NCBI GenBank assembly: GCA_017550405.1
Contig: JAFZPH010000050.1
Span: 1 to 64,000, forward strand
Source of the DNA: Bacteroidales bacterium
GTDB lineage: Bacteria > Bacteroidota > Bacteroidia > Bacteroidales > P3
DNA: 64,000 nt
Direction of reading: 5' to 3'
The notes under the pieces were generated by a model. The model did not search any database. It was not told the DNA's origin and saw nothing but the letters and a program-made list of their open reading frames with translations. The translations under genes and the position numbers were made by a program. This document shows positions 53,887-61,913 of this stretch, one piece after another (the stretch's first letter is position 1; every line of letters begins with the position of its first letter).

Positions 53887-53922
53887 AAGGCCAAAAGACG
53901 ATTTATCCCGACTTTTGGCCTT
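53887..53922. terminator. Bidirectional terminator between the AT-hook gene and nadD
   Basis: Perfect 11-bp stem AAGGCCAAAAG / CTTTTGGCCTT with T-rich flanks, between convergent genes. Confidence 0.8.
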
Positions 53923-53943
53923 CGACTTTTTATAATCGGGGGG

Positions 53944-54525
53944 TTATTGCTTCTCGTAGAAGTGCATCTCGGTGAGGTATTGATAGACGGGCTCGGGGAG
54001 TAGGTAGCGGACATCGTGGCCTTGGCGTATTTGCTCGCGGATGTAGGTGGAGGAGATGTCAATCTGCGGTACCTCGACCATGGTGACATTGGGATGACTG
54101 GCGAGTTTGCAGTCGTTGTGGCCGGGACGGGGATAGACGTAAATCTGGTAGTGTTCGAGGATGAACTCCCAGTTGCGCCACCGCTCGAAAGTCTCGAGGT
54201 TGTCGGAGCCCATGATAAGGCAGAACTGCTTGTCGCGGTATTTGTCGCCGAGGTGGGCGAGGGTAAGCACGGTGTAGGAGGGAATGGGGAGATGGAATTC
54301 GACGTCGCAGGCACGCATGCGGTAGTTGTCGTGGACGGCGAGGCGGACCATCTCCAGCCGCTGCTGGTCGGCGAGGAGGGTTTTGCGCTCCTTGAGAGGG
54401 TTTTGGGGCGAGACGACAAACCACACCTCGTCGAGGTCGCAATGGGCAAGCATGGCGTTGCCGATGATGAGGTGCCCGATATGGATGGGGTTGAACGAGC
54501 CGAAGAAAAGACCTATTTTGCGCAT
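53944..54525 (-). CDS. nadD: Nicotinate-nucleotide adenylyltransferase
   Basis: Joins nicotinate mononucleotide and ATP to make deamido-NAD. The 193-residue protein has the nucleotidyltransferase signature GSFNPIHIGHLIIG with HxGH, the NPLKERKTLL substrate region, IMGSDNLETFERW and the C-terminal ISSTYIREQI motif. Typical length and complete. Confidence 0.95.
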   Translation of the reverse strand: MRKIGLFFGSFNPIHIGHLIIGNAMLAHCDLDEVWFVVSPQNPLKERKTLLADQQRLEMVRLAVHDNYRMRACDVEFHLPIPSYTVLTLAHLGDKYRDKQFCLIMGSDNLETFERWRNWEFILEHYQIYVYPRPGHNDCKLASHPNVTMVEVPQIDISSTYIREQIRQGHDVRYLLPEPVYQYLTEMHFYEKQ

Positions 54526-54607
54526 GGCTGTAATGTTTGTTTAACAAACGAGGGGCGGTGCAGGCCACCTCCCCTCGTCAACTTTCGAATGGCCCGGAGG
54601 CTGTGAA

Positions 54608-55204
54608 TTAATAATATTTGTAGCGGCTGACAATCTGGATGTGACGGAGTTTATTGCCTTTGAAGGTGTAGATTTCGCCCACTTCGGCGGCTCCGGCAAT
54701 GACTTTCAGCACATTGATGTCGGCGGTGTAGGATTTGGGATAGCTCTTGAAGACGGTTTTGAACACCTCTTCTTTGGACATGCCGACACGGATGCCATTG
54801 TCGAGCACCACAGCGGTGTCGGTAATCTTGGCATAAATCATCTCAAGCTTGTCGGTCCAGATACTGCGGTAGAAGTTGATGTTGGTGCCGTCGAGACGTT
54901 TGAGGGTGTTAACAGCCACGGTCATGGTGTCGTAGAAGGATTTGTATCCGCTCTCGCGATACCAAAGGAGCTGGTTGTTGGTGATGAACTGTTCGACATT
55001 ACTCCATTTGCCTAAGGGGTAGATGGGATAGTCGGCCAAAGAGAAGACCGTCATGGTGTCGGCATAGACTTTTACGTCTTTGACCTGGTATTCGGGACGG
55101 GCGTAAGCAAGCATACGGACTGCTTTGGCACGGGAGCTAACACGCTGAGCATTAGCAGAGAAAACCGTGAGTAGCAGTGCAGCAATCAAGATAGATTTCT
55201 TCAT
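54608..55204 (-). CDS. Secreted protein of unknown function
   Basis: A 198-residue protein with a signal peptide (ending FSANAQ) and a body with repeated alpha/beta pieces (DTMTVFSLADYPIYPLGK, RVGMSKEEVFKTVFKSYPKS). The phrase GIRVGMSKEEVFKTVFK resembles the small SmpA/BamE-type helical motif, but I do not claim that family. No partner genes. Confidence 0.65.
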   Translation of the reverse strand: MKKSILIAALLLTVFSANAQRVSSRAKAVRMLAYARPEYQVKDVKVYADTMTVFSLADYPIYPLGKWSNVEQFITNNQLLWYRESGYKSFYDTMTVAVNTLKRLDGTNINFYRSIWTDKLEMIYAKITDTAVVLDNGIRVGMSKEEVFKTVFKSYPKSYTADINVLKVIAGAAEVGEIYTFKGNKLRHIQIVSRYKYY

Positions 55205-55460
55205 AATTCTTTATACATTTCGCAATGCAAAAATACGCATTTTTTGCAACATAACGAAAAAAAGTTGTTTTTATTGCCGCGCCTGGACAGTTTGGGCTGT
55301 ATATAGATTCAACCTCGAAGTGCAACACCCTTGTCAAGACCATGCAGAACCTGTCAAGCTATTATCACCTTATTGCATACTGCACCAAACGTTTTTACAG
55401 CGTTATTCATAGCCCATCCCTTCGGGGTGCGCAAAAAAGTCTCCTTATTAGAAAAAAAAA
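55205..55460. other. Intergenic region, nothing recognised
   Basis: About 250 bp with no convincing gene, hairpin or repeat before the next promoter. Confidence 0.5.
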
Positions 55461-55490
55461 TTGCAGGGTGACAAAAAATATGTATCTTTG
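55461..55490 (+). promoter_or_regulatory. Consensus promoter of the 55590-57920 gene
   Basis: TTG (55461-55463), 19 nt, TATCTTTG (55483-55490): full match. The leader is about 95 nt. Confidence 0.85.
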
Positions 55491-55589
55491 CATGTTAGAA
55501 TAAACATGTGATAATTATTTAACATATTAATAATCAACATTCTTTAAAAAGCCGAGGGGTCTGATGGCTAATAACAAGACAAAGTAAAA

Positions 55590-57920
55590 ATGAAAAAAAA
55601 CTTATTAGTTGCACTTGCAGTGCTGATGTGCTCCGCCTCATTTGCACAATTCAAGGCTAAACCCATCTGCCGTGAGGCACTTCCCTCCAAAGGGGTGAAT
55701 GCAATGCCCAGCTGGACACAGATTGGCACGCTATTCAACCTTGTAGACATCAATGGTGACACCATCAACGTGGCCGATACGCTGGCCGCCGGCAAAGGTG
55801 TTGTCATTGACTACTCGGCAGTATGGTGCGGCTGGTGCTGGACTATGCACGAAAATCATATTCTCGAGGCCATCCACTCGCAGTTGGGCGACCAAGTCTT
55901 TGTGATGTGGGTTGAGGCTGACGATAACACTCCCGTCGGACAAGGTATCACCGGTGGTGGTAACTCCCAAGGTGACTGGACCAACGGTGGCACTATTCCC
56001 TACCCCATCGTTGACGATGCCAATGCCGCCAGCTTCATCAATACCCCAATTGAAGGCTTCCCCACCGTCGTATTCATTTCGCCTTCCGGCTATTGGACCG
56101 ATGTTTATGGTACCGACTGGGGCTTTGGTCCTTACGATGCCAACGAGGCTGTAGCCGCCATTGCCCGCCTGATGAACATCTATCCTCGTCCCAATCATGC
56201 TCCCATTGTTGAGATTGAAGGTTTTACCAGTGTTGTTCCCAACAACAGCTTCACTTACACCGCAAACTACGCCAGTATTGAGACTGTTAGCGACATTACA
56301 TGGTCCGTCCCCGGTGCCACTCCCAGCACTGGTTCAGGCGAGAGCATCACGGTTGTCTTCCCCTCCGAAGGCACCTACACCGTCACCGTCAATGTCACCA
56401 ACACAATCGGCACTACCACTGAGACCCTTGAGGTCAATGTTGCCGAATGGGATTGGGGCAACACCATGAGCTATGATGTTACAGGCGAATATGTCATATC
56501 TATCGGTGCTGGCAGCAACACCACTTGGGGTGTCAAATACCCTGCCGCCTTTATGGCCAACCGCAACTATTTGGACAATGTTGAGGTATATGCCCCGAAC
56601 GACGGCCACTACACATTGATGGTTTATCAGACCGCCCCTGATGCCGACCCCACTCCCAACGATCTGCTCTACCAGTTCACCTACGCTGTCAGCGGTGAAA
56701 CTTACAACACCTTGCCCATTTACGACAAACTCCAGCTCGACAACAACAAGGATCTTTGGATTACCTTCAAAAGCGGTGACTCATATCCCGCAGCCGCTGT
56801 GCAATTCTGTGGCGACCCCAATGGTAGCCTTGTAAACGTGAGCAACAGCTGGAGACCAATCTACGAAGTCAACCCCCAACTGCAGTACACTTGGATGATT
56901 AAAGCCACCACCAGTGCCACTGCTCCTGCATTGAGAGTTGGCATCGCCGGACCCGCCACTGCCGATTTCCGTGATGCGGTTACTTTCACCGCTGCCGGTC
57001 CTGCCGCTGCCACCTATAACTGGAGCTTCAACGGAGGCGACCCCACCACTGCCACAGGTCTCTCCGCCACCACCTCTTACGCTACTGGCGGCAACTACAC
57101 AATTAACCTGACCGCCACCCTTGGTGACGAAACAGCCACTGCCTCCACCACTATCAACATCCTGTCTTATCGTGTGTTGACTCTTCCCTACAACTGCGGT
57201 TTCGAATCCTCCGACGATATTTCCGACTGGCAATTCATCGATGCTGATGGCGACGGTTACCAATGGATGAAAGGCAGCCAGGTGTTCAGTCAGCCCCCGG
57301 TCCATGGTGGCTCCGACGCTATCAATTCCGCTTCGTTCATCAACGGAATTGGTGTGCTCAATCCCGACAACTGGTTCATGACCCCCAAGATTACAGTTCC
57401 TGCCGAAGGTGCTACAATTGAATGGTGGGAGTATGGCATGGATGCTAGAGACTTTGCCGACCATTATGGAGTGTATGTCTCCACCACCAACAGAAAGCCC
57501 GAAAGCTTCACCTACACCATTTTCGAAGGTGCTCCCACTGTCGGCCAAACCTGGACCAAGCACAGCCGCTCGCTGGCAGGCTTCGCCGGACAGGATATTG
57601 TCATCGCTTTCCGTCACTTCAACATCACCAACATGTACTGGCTGATTATTGACGACCTCAGCATCACCGCTGGCAACCATGCCGGCATCGAAGAGGTGAA
57701 CGACAGCCGCATCGCCCTCTACCCCAACCCCACCACCAGCATCCTCAACATTGCTGCCAATGGCGTGAAGGAAGTCAGCGTGCTTGACATCAACGGCCGC
57801 ACCGTGATGACAGAACAGAACGTGAACAGCATCGACCTGTCCGAACTGGCCAACGGTGTTTACTTCGTGCGCGTCATCACCAACGACGGTGTTGCCACCG
57901 AGAAGATTGTTAAGAAATAA
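55590..57920 (+). CDS. T9SS-exported thioredoxin-fold protein with PKD and adhesin-like domains
   Basis: A 776-residue exported protein. Order: signal peptide (ending ASFAQ); thioredoxin fold with C80-G-W-C83 (VVIDYSAVWCGWCWTMHENH) and a cis-Pro region GFPTVVFISP; a PKD domain (about 205-285); a beta-sandwich; a second PKD domain (about 450-525); a choice-of-anchor-J / cleaved-adhesin domain (about 530-690, YNCGFESSDDISDWQFIDAD); and a T9SS sorting domain (IALYPNPTTSILNIAANG ... GVATEKIVKK). It should act outside the cell, perhaps in disulfide chemistry of surface proteins (inference). Complete. Confidence 0.88.
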   Translation: MKKNLLVALAVLMCSASFAQFKAKPICREALPSKGVNAMPSWTQIGTLFNLVDINGDTINVADTLAAGKGVVIDYSAVWCGWCWTMHENHILEAIHSQLGDQVFVMWVEADDNTPVGQGITGGGNSQGDWTNGGTIPYPIVDDANAASFINTPIEGFPTVVFISPSGYWTDVYGTDWGFGPYDANEAVAAIARLMNIYPRPNHAPIVEIEGFTSVVPNNSFTYTANYASIETVSDITWSVPGATPSTGSGESITVVFPSEGTYTVTVNVTNTIGTTTETLEVNVAEWDWGNTMSYDVTGEYVISIGAGSNTTWGVKYPAAFMANRNYLDNVEVYAPNDGHYTLMVYQTAPDADPTPNDLLYQFTYAVSGETYNTLPIYDKLQLDNNKDLWITFKSGDSYPAAAVQFCGDPNGSLVNVSNSWRPIYEVNPQLQYTWMIKATTSATAPALRVGIAGPATADFRDAVTFTAAGPAAATYNWSFNGGDPTTATGLSATTSYATGGNYTINLTATLGDETATASTTINILSYRVLTLPYNCGFESSDDISDWQFIDADGDGYQWMKGSQVFSQPPVHGGSDAINSASFINGIGVLNPDNWFMTPKITVPAEGATIEWWEYGMDARDFADHYGVYVSTTNRKPESFTYTIFEGAPTVGQTWTKHSRSLAGFAGQDIVIAFRHFNITNMYWLIIDDLSITAGNHAGIEEVNDSRIALYPNPTTSILNIAANGVKEVSVLDINGRTVMTEQNVNSIDLSELANGVYFVRVITNDGVATEKIVKK

Positions 57921-57940
57921 CATTTTTCCACACACTATCG

Positions 57941-57963
57941 AGAGCCCGCCCTGCGGGCTCTCT
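57941..57963 (+). terminator. Rho-independent terminator
   Basis: Perfect 10-bp stem GAGAGCCCGC / GCGGGCTCTC with a 3-nt loop and a short T-run, 20 nt after the stop. Confidence 0.85.
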
Positions 57964-57988
57964 TTGTCTATACGAAAAGCCCTCAGCC

Positions 57989-60118
57989 ATGAACTACGCA
58001 ACCACTATAGCAGAACAGCTTAACCTCGGTCCCCGTCAGGTGGAGAAGACCATCGAGCTGCTGGAACAGGGAGCCACCGTCCCCTTTATCGCCCGCTACC
58101 GCAAAGAGGTGACCGGAAGCCTGAACGAGGTGCAGATTACCGCCATCCGCGACCTGCTGGTCAAGCTGAAGGAGCTGGACAAACGCCGCGAGGCCATCCT
58201 TGCCTCCATCAACGATCAGGGCAAGCTCACTCCCGAGCTGGAGAAGCAGATTCTCGCCGCCGCCAATATGACCGAGCTGGAGGACCTTTACCTCCCCTAC
58301 AAACCCAAACGCCGTACCCGTGCTACCATGGCCATTGAGCGCGGCCTTGAGCCCCTGGCCAACGAGTTGCAGAAGCAGTATTCCTGCAACATCAGCCAGC
58401 TGGCCGCTAAGTATATCAATCCCGACAAGGGGGTAAACACCGCCGAGGAAGCCCTGGCCGGCGCACGGGACATCATCGCTGAGCGAGTGAGCGAGAACGC
58501 GCAAGCCAGAAACCGTATCCGCAATCTCTTCCGCCGCAGTGCCCAGCTCACTTCTAAGGTAGTGAAGAACAAAGAGGAGGAGGCCGACAAGTACGAATCG
58601 TGGTTCGACTGGAAAGAGAACGCCCTCCGTGCGCCCTCGCACCGCATCCTTGCCCTCTTCCGCGGCGAGGAGGAGGGGATGCTACGCGTACACGTGATGC
58701 CCGAAAGCGACGACAGCGCCCTCGAGGCTTTGGAGCGGCAGTTTGTCAGCGGCCGCTACGAGTCGTCGGAGCAGGTGCGCTTGGCTGTCCGCGACGGCTA
58801 CAAACGCCTGCTGCAGCCCTCCATCGAGACCGAGTTCCACAACCTCCTTAAGGAAAAAGCCGACAAGGAGGCCATCCGCATCTTCGCCGACAATCTTCGC
58901 CAGTTGCTGCTGGCTTCGCCACTGGGACAGAAACGCATCCTGGCCATCGACCCCGGTTTCCGCACGGGGTGCAAAACCGTGTGCCTCGATGCTCAGGGGC
59001 AGTTGCTTCACAACGAGACCATCTACCCCTTCACCTCCGTGCGCGAAGAGCGTGCCGCCATTGCCAAGCTGGAGGCTCTGGTCGAAGCCTTCCATATCGA
59101 AGCCATCGCCATCGGCAACGGCACGGCAGGCCGCGAGACAGAGGAAGTGGTAAAGCGTTGCCACTTCAAAGGCAAGGTCATCGCCGTCATGGTGAGCGAG
59201 AACGGGGCTTCGGTCTACAGCGCCTCGGAGGTGGCACGCCGCGAATTCCCTGAGTACGACGTCACCGTGCGCGGTGCCGTCAGCATCGGACGCCGCCTCA
59301 TGGACCCCCTCAGCGAACTGGTAAAGATAGACCCCAAGAGCATCGGCGTGGGGCAATACCAGCACGACGTGAACCAGTCGTTGCTGCAGGACAGCCTCAA
59401 CGATGTGGTGGTGAGTTGCGTCAACAGCGTAGGCGTGGAGCTGAACACCGCCAGCCGCGAACTGCTCAGCTATGTCAGCGGCATAGGTCCCGCCCTCGCC
59501 GACAAGATAGTGGACTACCGCAACCGCCAAGGGGCTTTCACGTCGCGCCAAGAGTTGAAGAAAGTGGAGCGGTTGGGCGACAAAGCCTTTGAGCAATGCG
59601 CCGGATTCCTGCGTGTAAGGGAGAGCGACAATCCCCTCGACCGCAGCGCCGTCCACCCCGAACGCTATGCGCTGGTGCAGCAGATGGCCACCGATGCCGG
59701 TGCCACAGTAGACCAGCTGATGGGCGACAAAGACCTGCGCCAGAAGATAGACATCAACCGTTATGTCACGGCCGACTGCGGCCTGCCCACCCTGCAGGAC
59801 ATCATGAAAGAGCTTGACAAACCCGGACTCGACCCGCGCGCCCGTTTCGAAGTCTTCGAATTCGACAAGAACATCAGCCGCATCGAGGACGTGAAGGCAG
59901 GCATGGAGCTGCCAGGCATTGTCACCAACATCACGGCCTTCGGGGCCTTCGTGGACATCGGCGTGCACCAGGACGGCCTCGTGCACATCAGCCAGCTGGC
60001 CAACCGCCGGGTGAACGACCCGTCGGAGGTGGTGACCCTCCACCAGCATGTGCGGGTCAAGGTGCTGGATGTAGACCTTCGCCGACGCCGCATTTCTCTC
60101 ACAATGAAGGGTCTCTGA
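57989..60118 (+). CDS. tex: Tex-family RNA-binding transcription accessory protein
   Basis: A 709-residue Tex protein. Order: N-terminal helical domain (ATVPFIARYRKEVTGSLNE), YqgF/RNase H-like domain (KRILAIDPGFRTGCKT), helix-hairpin-helix pair (SYVSGIGPALADKIVDYRN) and a C-terminal S1 domain (ITAFGAFVDIGVHQDGLVHIS). Tex binds nucleic acids and affects transcription and gene expression; its exact role is not settled. Complete and of normal length. Confidence 0.95.
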   Translation: MNYATTIAEQLNLGPRQVEKTIELLEQGATVPFIARYRKEVTGSLNEVQITAIRDLLVKLKELDKRREAILASINDQGKLTPELEKQILAAANMTELEDLYLPYKPKRRTRATMAIERGLEPLANELQKQYSCNISQLAAKYINPDKGVNTAEEALAGARDIIAERVSENAQARNRIRNLFRRSAQLTSKVVKNKEEEADKYESWFDWKENALRAPSHRILALFRGEEEGMLRVHVMPESDDSALEALERQFVSGRYESSEQVRLAVRDGYKRLLQPSIETEFHNLLKEKADKEAIRIFADNLRQLLLASPLGQKRILAIDPGFRTGCKTVCLDAQGQLLHNETIYPFTSVREERAAIAKLEALVEAFHIEAIAIGNGTAGRETEEVVKRCHFKGKVIAVMVSENGASVYSASEVARREFPEYDVTVRGAVSIGRRLMDPLSELVKIDPKSIGVGQYQHDVNQSLLQDSLNDVVVSCVNSVGVELNTASRELLSYVSGIGPALADKIVDYRNRQGAFTSRQELKKVERLGDKAFEQCAGFLRVRESDNPLDRSAVHPERYALVQQMATDAGATVDQLMGDKDLRQKIDINRYVTADCGLPTLQDIMKELDKPGLDPRARFEVFEFDKNISRIEDVKAGMELPGIVTNITAFGAFVDIGVHQDGLVHISQLANRRVNDPSEVVTLHQHVRVKVLDVDLRRRRISLTMKGL

Positions 60119-60132
60119 CCCCACCCATATCC

Positions 60133-60170
60133 AACGGGCACCAGTCTCTATGCAGAAACTGGTGCCCGTT
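60133..60170. terminator. Bidirectional terminator between tex and porX
   Basis: Perfect 13-bp stem AACGGGCACCAGT / ACTGGTGCCCGTT between the convergent genes, with a T-rich 3' flank. Confidence 0.85.
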
Positions 60171-60193
60171 TGGTTTCTTCTCCCAAGGTTTTT

Positions 60194-61762
60194 TTATGCT
60201 TTGGGCTTCAAGGTGATGAAGGGTATCAATATCTCCTCCATCGAGATGCCACCGTGCTGGAATGTGTTTTTGTAATACTGCACGTACTGGTTGTAATTAT
60301 TGGGGTAGGCAAAGAAATCGTTGCTGCGGCAGAAGATGTAAGGCGAGGTGATATGCCTGCGTGGGAGGAAAACCTTGGCGGGGTCCTTCACCTCAAACAC
60401 CTCCTTGGGATTGTAGTCCAGGAGCCTGCCCTGCTTGTAACGCAGGTTGACGCTCACACTGGCATCGCCCTTCACCTTCACGGGGTTGTCAATCCTCACC
60501 GAGCCATGGTCTGTGGTGATGACCACATTCACATCGCGCCCGGCCAGGGCCTTGAACACCTCCATCAACGGCGAGTGTTCAAACCAGCTGAGGGTTACCG
60601 AGCGGTAAGCCTTCTCGTCCACAGCCAGTTCGCGCACAATATTCGAGTCGGTACGGGCATGCGACAGCATATCGACAAAGTTGTAGATGATCACATTCAG
60701 CTTGTTCTGCAAGAGGTTGGGGATGCTGTCCACCAGCTTCCGGCCATACTGGGCGTTGAGCACCTTGTTGTAGCTATGCTTGATATTGAGGCCGTGGCGT
60801 CGCAGGTTCTCGTCAAGGAGCTCGTTCTCATACTGGTTCTTGAATCCCTCCTGGTCCTCGTTCACCCAGTACTGCGGATACTTGCGTTCTATCTCCGACG
60901 GCATCAGTCCGCCGAACATGGCATTGCGTGCAAACTGCGTGGTGGTGGGGATGATGCTGTAGTACATGCCATCCTCCTCGGTGCGGAGATACTGCTCGAT
61001 AGCGCTTTGCAGATACTTCCACTGGTCGTAGCGGAAATTGTCGATGACAATCAGGAACGTCGGGCGGTTCTCTTTGAGCAGGGGGAACAGCTTGTCGCGC
61101 AACACAGTGGTGGAGAGCTGCGGCTTTTCGGTGGTGGTGGCGGTGTTGACCAGCCAGTCCACATAATTACTCTCGTAATACTTGCAGAACTGCTGGTTGG
61201 CCTCCTCTTTCTGCGACGAAAATATCTGATGGATATTCTCGTCGTCGGTGCTGCTAAGCTCCAAATCCCAATACACCAACTTGCGATACAGCTGCATCCA
61301 ACCTTCGTGGTCCAGCCGGCCCGACAGCTCCATGCTTATCTCGCGGAACTGTTGCTGATATGTCAGCGTCGAGCGCTCGCTCTGCAGTCGGCGGGCCTCG
61401 GTATGTTTCTTGATGGCCAGCAGAATCTGGCTTGGATTCACGGGCTTGATAAGATAGTCGCTGATTTTGCTGCCCAAGGCCTCGTCCATGATGTGCTCCT
61501 CCTCGCTCTTGGTGATCATGATGACAGGCACCTGCGGGTACCGCGCCTTTATCTGCGTCAATGTCTCCAGTCCGCTCAAACCCGGCATCATCTCGTCCAG
61601 GAAGACGATGTCCACCTTGTTGTTGTGTTCGTCCAGCTCGTCCAAAGCCTCGGTGCCACTCATCACGGGGATTACCTCATAGCCCTTCTCCTTCAGGAAA
61701 AGGATGTGCGGTTTCAACAGGTCGATTTCATCGTCGGCCCACAGTATTGTTATTTTATCCAT
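60194..61762 (-). CDS. porX: PorX: response regulator with PglZ-type phosphatase domain (T9SS control)
   Basis: PorX, with the kinase PorY, controls type IX secretion genes in Bacteroidota. The 522-residue protein (Porphyromonas PorX is about 518) starts with a receiver domain: ILWADDEIDLL, the phospho-accepting D56 (IVFLDEMMPG) and the K in YLIKPVNP. A helical linker leads to an alkaline-phosphatase-superfamily PglZ domain (FLIVIDNFRYDQW, TQFARNAMFGGLMPSEI, VVITTDHGSVRI). The start at 61762 (MDKITILW) is chosen; the frame to 61930 covers the upstream gene's promoter. The several T9SS cargo genes in this window fit this regulator being used. Confidence 0.93.
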   Translation of the reverse strand: MDKITILWADDEIDLLKPHILFLKEKGYEVIPVMSGTEALDELDEHNNKVDIVFLDEMMPGLSGLETLTQIKARYPQVPVIMITKSEEEHIMDEALGSKISDYLIKPVNPSQILLAIKKHTEARRLQSERSTLTYQQQFREISMELSGRLDHEGWMQLYRKLVYWDLELSSTDDENIHQIFSSQKEEANQQFCKYYESNYVDWLVNTATTTEKPQLSTTVLRDKLFPLLKENRPTFLIVIDNFRYDQWKYLQSAIEQYLRTEEDGMYYSIIPTTTQFARNAMFGGLMPSEIERKYPQYWVNEDQEGFKNQYENELLDENLRRHGLNIKHSYNKVLNAQYGRKLVDSIPNLLQNKLNVIIYNFVDMLSHARTDSNIVRELAVDEKAYRSVTLSWFEHSPLMEVFKALAGRDVNVVITTDHGSVRIDNPVKVKGDASVSVNLRYKQGRLLDYNPKEVFEVKDPAKVFLPRRHITSPYIFCRSNDFFAYPNNYNQYVQYYKNTFQHGGISMEEILIPFITLKPKA

Positions 61763-61890
61763 GCCAACATAACGCAATCCAGCCCGAAATATTGTGTCCC
61801 CAAAAGCTGAAAGCGGCCGCGGACTATCCCCACCTTCTTCAACTTGCAACCTTTTCGATGCAAAACCTTCAAAACTTAAACCTTTTTTCG

Positions 61891-61898
61891 TATCTTTG
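61891..61898 (+). promoter_or_regulatory. -7 box of mfd
   Basis: TATCTTTG, 15 nt before the start codon; no clear -33 element. Confidence 0.5.
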
Positions 61899-61913
61899 CA
61901 AAGCTTTACAGAT

